Made by a program: the position numbers and the translations under genes. From NCBI RefSeq assembly GCF_900496995.4, contig NC_044012.1:24962759-25026758 (forward strand): a stretch of DNA of 64,000 nucleotides, read 5' to 3'. Position 1 is the first letter of the stretch. Every line of letters begins with the position of its first letter. The notes under the pieces are model-generated. The model was not told where the DNA came from, searched no databases, and worked only from the letters and a program-made list of their open reading frames with translations. This DNA is from Aquila chrysaetos chrysaetos. Taxonomy: Eukaryota > Chordata > Aves > Accipitriformes > Accipitridae. Shown piece after piece: positions 46,860-56,106 of the stretch.

Positions 46860-46995
46860 TGCTCCCTCAGGAGCAACTTGGAAATGGCAGCTGGATAATC
46901 CTTCCGCGTGGGATGGGGTATTTTGGGTCATTTGGGGGGACTATTTTTTTTTCTGGTGAGGTTGGGTTGGGTTTTGTTTGGTTTTTTTGTTTTTG

Positions 46996-47001
46996 TTTAA
47001 T
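46996..47001 (-). terminator. SV2A: Candidate SV2A polyadenylation signal (ATTAAA)
   Basis: On the minus strand GTAAATTAATTAAAC holds ATTAAA about 1.85 kb past the SV2A stop. I found no AATAAA on this strand between it and the stop. If used, the BOLA1 and SV2A mRNA ends are about 140 bases apart. Confidence 0.4.
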
Positions 47002-48852
47002 TAATTTACAAACATCTAAAAACTACAGCACGGCACGACTGCGTACGGACAGAACTACAGGGGTGCTCCCCAAAGGACCAGCTACACCGAAGGATGGGGA
47101 GGAGGAGGAGGAGGAGGAGAAGCACACACCGCTCGATCGCTTAGAGGGGGGGCTGCTCACGATGCTGGGGGGGTGGGGGCTGCCCTAAATATTGTGGGGC
47201 TGCCTGTGATGTTGGGGGGCTGCCGGGGGCCTCTGAAGCGCTTTTGCATAGACCAACACTTCCCATCTCTTGCTGGGGACCGATCCGGGGGGGGCACAGC
47301 CCCAGGCCCCCCCCCCGTACCCCACCTTTTTTGGGGGGGGGGGTGTCCCCGGTGCTGCATCTGGGCGCTGCTTTGTGCTTTGCAAACCGCTGGTGGTTTT
47401 GTGCTCTGGGCTGGGGAGAAAGGGGGCGTGGGGGGGAAAAGGGGGTGCAGGGAGCACCCCACGCCCCCCCCCAGCACCCCTAAGAAAGAAAATCCTTTAA
47501 AAACGAGTTTAAAAAAAAAAAAAAAAAAAAAAGGCAGTTTTGGGAGTTCCCACGCCACTGCACCCCAAAACGCAACTGTGTCCCCCAGCCCCGCCCCCAT
47601 CCAAGGGGGTTGTGTCTGGGGCAGCCCTTGCACCCCCACCACGAACCCGAATCGACGAGCTGGGAGGCATCACGCGAAGGCCAGCAGCAGCCATGGGTGA
47701 TGCCTCGGGGCACCCAGCCATAGCTGGGCAGTGCCTGGTGAAGGTGGGGGGGAGGGCCCTGCACCCCAAAATTAGATGAGGGGCTGCTGTGGTCAGGGCT
47801 TGCTGCACCCTGAGGTGCAATGGGCCGGCGGCACCCCAGGGGGCTGTGCTCAATGAGGGACTCTGCACCCCAAGGTTTGTGCACCCCAAAGTGCCGGGCA
47901 CCGTGGGGTGCTGTGCATGCTGAAGCACCGTGCACCCCAAGGGGCTTTGCACCCCCCCCAAGGCACCATGCACCCCAAGGCAGCATGCACCCTAAAATGC
48001 CACACAAACCAAGGCGTTGTGCACTCCAAAGTGTTGTGCACCCCAAGGTGCCATGCACCCCAAGGGGTTTTGCACCCCAACGTGCAGTTCAACCCAACAA
48101 ACCATGCACCCCAAAAGGATCTGCACCCCAACATGCAATGCATCTCGAAGTGCCATGCACCCAAAAAGGTTGTGCACCCCGAAGGCTCGAGCACCCCAAT
48201 GTGCCGTGCACCCCAAGGCATTGTGCATGCCCAGGTGCTGTGCGCCCCAAGGGGTCCTGCAACCCAAAAGGCCGTGCAACCCAAGGTACCCCCCCCCCCC
48301 AAATCCTCCTGGGGTGCAGATGGAGACCCCGTCACCCGCTGACCTCACCCCGGGCAGCGCTGGACACCGTCCTTCCGGATGGAGAAACTGAGTCACAGAG
48401 CCACCACCACCCCATCCCTGCCATGGGGCTGAGGACGGAGCCTTCCTCCTCCTCCTCCTCCTCCTCCTCCCCAGGCCTGGCCGGGAGGGGGGACAGAGGC
48501 CCTGTCCCCCCCTACCCTGTGAGGCCAAGGCACCCCCAACCCCCCACCCTCAGCCCCCCGCAGCCCCCCAGGAGCGAGCAGCTATTCACAGAGGGGATGA
48601 CACCAAGAAAAGAAATGGGGGAGCTTAAAGGGGGAGGCAGGGGGTTTTGGGGGGGTTCCAAGTGCAAATGAAAAAGATCCCAAATGCTCCAAGAAGACGT
48701 TTCACAGTGTCTAACAAGACTAATCCCCCGGTGGGGGGGGGCAAGGAGGGGAGCTGGGATTGGGGGGGTGGGGGGGGCAGTTGGCACAGGGAGGTGGTGG
48801 TGGTGGCAGTTGGGGAGGGGGGGGATTCCTCTCCCTCAGCCTTCCCCCCCCA
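47002..48852 (-). other. SV2A: Probable SV2A 3' UTR
   Basis: Lies between the SV2A stop and the candidate ATTAAA. It contains an A-run at 47511-47532, an array of gcaccccaagg units at about 47.81-48.29 kb and a (TCC)n run at 48441-48470. No other gene is recognised here. Confidence 0.45.
47805..48290 (+). repeat. Minisatellite (caccccaaggtgccatg) in SV2A 3' UTR
   Basis: About 24 imperfect units of roughly 20 bases, each with g-caccccaa-gg and a variable middle. It lies inside the predicted 3' UTR, so the transcript would carry it in antisense. Confidence 0.9.
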
Positions 48853-51800
48853 TCACTGCAAGACTTGCCCCCGAGTTTCCGGCAATTTCAAGGCGAGGGA
48901 GCTGCCGAGGGCCAGGGCGGCGGAGGCCAGGAAGATGGGCACCGCCTTGGTGATGCCCACAAAGGAGGTGAAGATGCTGATACCCAGCACGGCCGCCAGC
49001 TTGCAAAGGGCATTGAGGAAGCCAAAGGCCGTCGTCCTGGGGAGGGAATGGGGACAAAGCAGAGGTGGGGGTGACATAGCAGCCGGTGGCCCCAAGGGAT
49101 CGCTTCTGGCCTGCATCCCGTAGGGTTGCACCCATGGCGTGCAGGTGGTACCCCAAAATTCACAGCTGGCAGCCCATGTTTTGCAGCTGGTACCCAAAAC
49201 CTTATACCCAGCAGCCAGTACCACACACCCAGCACCCCACAACCGGCACCCAACACCCCAGATCTGGCAGCTGGCACCCAGCACTCCAAACTTCACACCT
49301 GGCACCCACACCCTCACACCTAGCACCCAAAACATTGCACCTGGCACCCCACACCCAGCACCTTCCACCCCATGCCTTGCAGCCAGCACCTCACACCTGG
49401 CACCCTGCACCCCACAACTGGCACCTGGCAACCAAAACCTTGCACCCAGCACCCCACATCTTGCAACCAGCACCCAAAACCTTGCACCTAGCACCCCATG
49501 CCTTGCACCAAGCACCCAAAACCTTGCGCCCAGCACCCTATGTCTTGCACCCAGCACCCAAGCCCTCACACCTGACACCCAAAAACCTCAAACCTGGCAC
49601 TCTGCATCTTCAAACCAGCACCCAAAACCCTGCATCTACCCCTCCGTGCTTTGCACCTGGCATCCAAAACCTCACCCCCAGGACCCGAATCTGGCACCCA
49701 GCATCCAAAACCTCACACCTGGCACCCCACATCTTGCAACCAGCACCCAAAACCTCCCAAGTGGCACCCAAACTCTCCCACTTGGCATCCCACATCTTGC
49801 ACCCAGCACCCCACACCTTGCCCCCAGCACCCTTGTGGGGGCTGCCCGCACCTCTTGTCGGAGGGGTAGAGCTCCACAGTGAGCACATCGAGGGCATTCC
49901 AGGAGGCAATGCTGACGCCGCCGAAGAGGCAGAGCAGTGCGATCATGGCCGACTCACTGTTGCCGAAGGAGAGGAAGAAGCAGCTGACGCAGGACATCAC
50001 GCTGGAGCCGGCTATGGTGGGACACGGGGACAGGTCAGGGTTGGGAAAGGGGATGAGCATCCTTCCCGCCTGCCGCATCGGGGAGGGGAAACTGAGGCAG
50101 GAGATGATAGACTGGTTTGGGTTGGAAGGGACCTTTAAAGGTCACCTAGTCCAACCCCACTCCATGAGTGGGGACATCTCCCACTCAATCAGGTTGCTCA
50201 GAGCCCCGTCCATCCCGACCTCGAATGTCTCCAGCGATGGGGCATCGACCACCTCTCTGGGCAACCTGGGCCAGTGTCTCACCACCCGCAGCGTAAAATA
50301 TTTCTTCCTCAATGCCCACCCAGCATGCGAAGGCGGCCGATCTTGTCCATGAGGAGAGCCGAGACGATGTTCCCGGGGAGGACGGCCAAGGTGCCCAAGA
50401 AGCTGACGAAGTAGATCATGTAGGCATTGTTGTCGTCGCTGAAGTCCAGCTGGCAGCCCTCCTTGTTGTGCAGGAAGGTGCTGTTCACCACTTCGCTGTT
50501 GATGAACTTGTACTCAAAGAGATCTGTGGGGATGGAGAAGGGGTTTGGTGGGGTCACCCCCCCCCATCTCTGTCACCCCCTTGGGGACCGTCCTGACCCC
50601 CCCCCCGACCTGTGTTGTAGAAGACAGTGGAGATGAAGGTGCAGTTCTTGAAGAAGGTGTTGCTGGAGGTGATGTCCTCAAAGTAGCACTCCTCAAAGAG
50701 CGAGTCCTCGAACGTCACCGATTTCATCCTCAGGCCAATGAACCTGGTGGGGTTGGAATGCAGGGGGGAAGAGTCCGGCTCATCACCTCCACTCATGCAA
50801 CGAGCAGGCCCAGCCTCAGCACCCCCCAGGACACACTTGTCGTTGAAGTACTCCCCGCCTTTGTGGATCTGGTTCTCCAGGGTGAAGTTGAAGGTGAAAT
50901 GCCGGACCTTCTCGTGGGTGAAGAGCTTGGTGCGTGAGGCGTACTCGATGTTCTGCAGGTGCTTTATCATGTCCGGGAACCAGACCGTCAGCCCGTAGTA
51001 GCTGCGGGGAGAGAGGGGCTGAACCCGGGCACCACGATGCCCGTCCCGTCCCAGTGCTGCCTGTCCTGTCCCAGTGCTGTCCGACCCACTGCCAGTCCCA
51101 TTCCAGTGCTGTCCGTCCGGTCCCAGTGCTGTCTGTCCCCCTGCCAGTCCCATCCCAGTGCTGCCCATCCCATCCCACTCCCATCCCAGTGCTGTCCGGC
51201 TCCATCCCAGTGCTGCCCGTCCCATTCCAGTCCTGTCTCAGTGCTGCCTGTCCCATCCCAGCACTGTCCATCCCATCCCAGTCCCATCCTAGCATTGTCA
51301 GTCCCATCCCAGTCCCATCCCAGTGCTGCCCATCCAATCCCAGCGCTGCCAGTCCCATCCCAGTCCCATCCCAGTGCTGTCCATCCCATTCTGGCGCTGC
51401 CTGGCTCTGGCCATGCTGTGGGCTGACAGCACCGCTGGATGCCCCCCGCCTCTGGGGCTGACCCCAGCGTCCCACCCCAGCACAGCTGGCGGGTCCCCCC
51501 AGCCCCACCTGAAGGACATGGTGAACCACACGGCCATCATCATCAGCGTGATGCGGCGGTACTCGGGCGCAAAGCACTGCTGGAAGTTGCTCCACACCTA
51601 TGGAGGGGGGGGGGACACGAGAGGTGACAAGGGGACACAGCAGGGGAGTGTGTCCACCCTGGGGCAGGATCTGGCCTCACCTGCTGTGAGAGGTTGAAGA
51701 ATCTGACGAGCCAGCGCCGGTACCACGTGCCGGTGTCCGACTGGATCTCGATGAGTTCGTCCTCCCGCTTGATGGTCTTGATGTGGGTGACCTGCAGGGT

Positions 51801-54800
51801 GGCAGAGGCGGGGACGATTTGGGGATACTGGGAAGCACCAGCCTTGGCCAAAGCTCCCAGGTGAGACCCGTCCCCACCTCGTGCCTCAGTTTCCCCATCC
51901 GTTAAAGCAGGGCTGACCCCCTCCGGGAGGTGCTTTTCCCAGAGGTGGGAATTTGCAGCCCCCTGCTCCTTGAGGACCCCACCCCCAGGCTGCCAGGTGC
52001 CTGGAGGCTCAGCCCTGGGGTGGGGGGGACCTTACCGAGAAGACCCTCTCGGGGTGGCCCTTGGCCCGCATGTTGGTGTCATGGACTTGCTTCAGCACCA
52101 TCCAAGCCTCGTCATGCTTGCCATTCTGCAAGGCAGAGCCCGGGCTCACCCCAGGACCAATCCTGCCCCAGTCCCACCACCCACTTGGGGTCCCTGCTTG
52201 GGTCCTGCCACCCACTTGGGGGTCCCTGTGTAGGTGACCCAATCTCCATCACCCACTTGGGGTCCCTGCCTGTGCCCCGTCACCCACTTAGAGGTCCCTG
52301 CCCGGGTCCCCCCATGTCCCACCACCCACTTGGGGGTCCCTGCCTGGGTCCCTCCATCTCCGTCACCTGCTTGGGGTTCCTGCTTGGGTCCTATCACCCA
52401 CTTGGGGGTCCCTGCCCCCATCCCGCCACCCACTTGGGGGTCCCTGCCTGGGTCCCGCCATCTCCATCACCCACTTGGGGTCCCTGCCTGGCTCTCCCCT
52501 TTTCCACCACCTACTCAGGGACCTCACCCAGGTTCCACCACCCACCTGGGGGTCCCTGCCTGGGTCCCCCCATCTCTGCCACCAGCTCAGGGTCCCTGCC
52601 CAGCTTCCCACCATCCCACCACCCTCTCAGGGACCCTGCTTGCACCCACAACACCATCACCACCCCCCCAGCAGGATACGGCCCTGCATGCTCCCCGGTC
52701 CACTCACCTCCAGGAAGAAGCGGGGGCTCTCGGGCATGGTGGTGAGCGCCCCAATGGCAAAGACCGCGGGGAAGGCGCAGACCAGGACAAAGACCCTCCA
52801 GCTGTGGAACTGGTACGCTGAGCCCATCTGGAAGCTCCAGCCTATGGAGATGGGACAGGACATAGTGGTGGTGCTGAGACCCACCAAACTCGCTGCATGT
52901 TCCGGTACCAGGAAGCTCTTACCGTAGTGGGGGATGATGGCCCAAGCCATGGCGGAGGCGTAGATGCCCCCGATCATCCAGAACATGCAGAGCCAGCTCA
53001 GGTGCTCCCCGCGCTTCTCCTGCGCCAGGAACTCCGAGAAGTAGGAGAAGACAATGGGGATGGAGCCACCGATGCTGGGGGACGGAGGGCAGCACAGCAT
53101 CACCACCCGCGCCGGCATCCCCACCGCCACAACAAACAGGGCATTTCGGCACAGCAAGGGATGGAGCTCAGCCCCCAACATGGGGGGCCCGGACACCTGG
53201 GTCCCCTACACGACACCGTGCCCCGCCCTTACCCCACGCCTGAGAGGAGGCGGCAGAAGAGGAAGGTGCCGTAGCCTTGGACAAAGGAGGAGAAGAAGGC
53301 AAAGACGCTGTTGACGGAGAGGGAGATGAGGAGGCACTGCCTTCGGCCCAGGCGATCGGCCAGCCCGCCCCACAGGAAGGCGCCCACCATCATGCCCAAG
53401 TACACGATGAGCCCTGGGGGGTGGACCGGGGGACACAGTGCCATCAGTCCTGGGGGACCCAGGAACCCACACCCCAAGTTACCCGGTGGAGGGTGACAGT
53501 GATCGGGGCAGGGGCTCGGTGTTGGGGTCCCATGGGGGTCTCAGTGACACCCCCCACCCTGAACTGAGCACAGCCAGGATGCCTGGGTCCCCTCGCAGGG
53601 AGGAGGGGACCGACCCCCACGTATAAGTGGGGGGGTGGAGGGCAGACATCTGCGTTGTCCTCCCTGCTCTGCTTGGGGACCATCGGATGGGGGGTGCAGA
53701 GATGTCCCCAGCCCCAGCCGGCTCCCCAGCATTCCCCATGTCCTCCGCATCCAGCCCCTACTCCTGCCCCAAGTTTGCCAGGTCTCAGGGAAGGAGCGGG
53801 GGACCAGTAACACCTGGGATGGGGAGGGTGCTCAGGCTGCAGCAGGCACCATGGAGAAGCGGGGAACACACCGCATTGCAGCCAACACAGCCGCCTGCAG
53901 TCCCCCCAAACCCGCTCTCAGCATCCCCTTATCAGCTCTGGGCAGGAGGGATGGGGGGGGCTCTGCCTCAGCCCCCCTGCCGCCATGCCTGGCTGCAGGA
54001 GGGAGATAAGCCGGGAGGGACTGCAGGGCTGGGGGGGCCATGAATCACAGCCTGACTGCGCAGTGGCTTTCACACCCCCACCCCAGCCCCCCTCTTCCCT
54101 TTGTTCAGGTGGGGACCAGTGTGGGACTGGGAGAAGGAGGATGATGGGAGCCCTACACCCCGGGGAGGGTTCCCATCACTACCCCCATGTCCCTCCTTGT
54201 CCCCACTTCCTGGCCACTTCCTTCCCCATCTCTTCCTGGCCCCCCACATCTCACTCTGCAGCTCCATGCCCCCCTCCCCCAGCCTTATGGCCCCCCATAT
54301 CTTCTCATGTCCCTCCCTCATCTTGTGGTGTCCCCCCATACCCCATGTCGCTCCATACCCCCTGGATTGTGCCCCCATGTCCTCCCACGTCCCCCCGTAC
54401 CCCCATATCTCCTTGCATCCCTCCACATCTATGTCCCCCCATGTTGCCTCTGTCCCCCCATAGCTCCACATCTCCTGTGTCCCCCCACACCTCCCTGTGG
54501 CCCCCAATCTCCCCCTGTCCTGCCATCTCCCCCATATTTTCTCATGTCCCACCCTCCCCCCATACCTGCTGTGACCCTCCATATCTCCCACGTCCCCCCA
54601 CATCTCCCTGAGTCCCCCTTGTCCTTCCCCATCCTCACACTTCCCATGTCCCCCACCTCCACCTGTGTGTCTCTGATCCCCACATGTCCCCATGTCCCCC
54701 CATGTCCTCTCACATCCCTGTATGCCCTCATGTCCCTCCACATCCCCATAGCTCCCAGGACCCTCCATGTCCCTCCACATCCCTCTGTCTGCTCATGTTT

Positions 54801-56106
54801 CCCCATGTCCCCACCTGCTCGTACCTCCCCACATCTCCCTGTGTCCCCCCATCCCTCATGTCCCCCCATATCCCCTATCTGCTCGTGTCACCCCATACCC
54901 GCTAACATTGCTCATACTCGTGTCCCTCTACATCCTTCCGTATCCCCATCTGGTCATTTTGTCCCATGTCCCCCATACCCACCATGTCCCCTCATCTGCT
55001 CATGTGCCCCCACATCACATGTCCCTCCATATCCCCATCTGCTTGTGTGTCCCCATATCCGTGTCCCTCCATATCTCCATCTGCCCTCATCCCCTATACC
55101 CTCCATGTCCCTCCATCTCCTCAGCTGCCTATGTCCCCCCATATCCCCTATGTCCTTCCATGTTCCCATCTGCTCGTCCCTCCCCACATCTCCCCATGTC
55201 CCCTGTCCCTCCTGTGTCCCTCTATGTCCCCCTATCTGCTCCTGTCACCCTATATCCCCCATCTGCTCATCCCCCGTATCCGTGTCATCCCATATCCGCC
55301 ATCTGCTCTTGTCCCCCATACCCTCGGTGTCCCCTCAACTCCCCATCTGCTCATGTGCCCCCACATCCCATGTCCCTCCATGTCCCCCCACATCTTTCCA
55401 CATGCCTCCTCTCCCAGCACCCCTCCATGTCCCCCCATGTCCCTCCATCCACTCATGCCCCCCCCATCCTTCTACCTGCTCCTGTCCCCCGACATGTCCC
55501 AGCACCCTACCCCGTCCCCTCCTCACCCAGCATGCCCTTGTTGGAGTCGGAGAGGCACATGTCCTTCTCTGCACTGGGCAGGACGAAGCCCACCACGAAG
55601 ACCTCCACGCCGTCAGCCATGAGGGCCAGTCCCAGGACGAAGTAGAGGGTCCACTGGAAGCGGCCGTGGCCACACTCCTGCAGGATGAGCTCGTACTGCT
55701 GCGCCAGCTCCTCCTTGTCCTTCCGTCGCTGTCCCTCGCTGTCATCAAAGGCGCCGACAGCCGCCTCAGCCCCCAACCGCTCCCCAGTCTTCAGTGAGTC
55801 ATGCCGGGGGATGCCCTGGTACTCGCCCTCATAGATCTCGTCCTCCTCGTCGTGACCCTCGGTGGCATCGCTGGAAGCCCCCTCCTCTTCGTTGGCCCCC
55901 TCGCCCCCTCGGTAGTAGCCGTCCTGGGGTGGGTAATCTTCATCATCCTCCTCTTCCTCGAAGCGGGAGTAGGAGCGCTTGGTGTACTCATCCTGCACGC
56001 GGTCCATGCCCTTGCTCACCTTCTTGGCCGCGTGTTTCTTCACCTCCTTGGCGATGTCCTTGGCGCCTCGGATGAACGCCGTCCGGTCTCGGAAGCTCTC
56101 ATCCAT
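48853..56106 (-). CDS. SV2A: Synaptic vesicle glycoprotein 2A
   Basis: Twelve coding exons on the minus strand: 56106-55527, 53413-53233, 53074-52923, 52841-52708, 52125-52036, 51791-51681, 51597-51509, 51001-50837, 50743-50610, 50523-50320, 50011-49852, 49036-48853. All have GT/AG borders and matching phases and give 727 codons (human 742). The N-terminal cytosolic region starts MDESFRDR and has an acidic stretch at about 50-92. Twelve-helix major-facilitator transmembrane segments start near 155, with the DRLGRR motif at 213-218. The large luminal loop (about 446-575) has the pentapeptide-like F-repeats and three N-glycosylation sites, N484, N534 and N559. The end is PETRGQVLQ. The SV2A-type N terminus and EGHDE-DEIYEGEYQGIPR separate it from SV2B and SV2C. 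It is a presynaptic vesicle protein that binds synaptotagmin and tunes release. Most introns carry their own minisatellite. Confidence 0.97.
49170..49835 (+). repeat. Minisatellite in SV2A intron 11 (gcacccagcaccccacacc)
   Basis: About 35 imperfect short units (roughly 18-20 bases) of cacccaaaaccttgcacc and relatives fill most of the 815-base intron. Confidence 0.9.
50104..50316 (-). mobile_element. CR1 LINE 3' fragment in SV2A intron 10
   Basis: On the minus strand it reads GAGGAAGAAATATTTTACGC, then ACACTGGCCCAGGTTGCCCA, GAGCAACCTGATTGAGTGGG and GGTCCCTTCCAACCCAAACC, ending TCTATCATCTC. This is a clear CR1 3' end in the same sense as SV2A. Its truncated 5' side runs to within a few bases of the exon 10 splice donor. 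Confidence 0.92.
51040..51410 (+). repeat. Minisatellite in SV2A intron 7 (cccatcccagtgctgtcc)
   Basis: About 20 imperfect units of roughly 12-20 bases built from cccagtgctg and cccatccca. Confidence 0.9.
51880..51907 (+). repeat. MIR-like core motif in SV2A intron 5
   Basis: Reads gtgcctcagtttccccatcc followed by gttaaag. This is the copy in the window closest to the MIR 3' domain (ctcagtttccccatctgtaaa). Confidence 0.5.
52145..52675 (+). repeat. Minisatellite in SV2A intron 4 (cacccacttgggggtccctg)
   Basis: About 14 imperfect units of roughly 35-40 bases: caccacccacttgggg, gtccctgcctgggtcc, and so on. It fills nearly the whole 582-base intron. Confidence 0.9.
54180..55500 (+). repeat. Minisatellite in SV2A intron 1 (catgtccccccatatc)
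   Basis: About 1.3 kb of catgtccccccatatctcc-type units with an embedded higher-order word (atctgctcatgtcccc) in its second half. It produces long open frames on both strands that are artefacts of the repeat. Confidence 0.9.

Noticed and set aside
47511-47532. A-run as a retroposed poly(A) tail
   Set aside because: No gene-like sequence or target-site duplication precedes it. It lies in the predicted SV2A 3' UTR and reads as a T-run there.
54187-55797. 536-codon plus-strand frame over SV2A intron 1
   Set aside because: It is made by the catgtccccccat minisatellite and runs antisense into SV2A coding exon 1.
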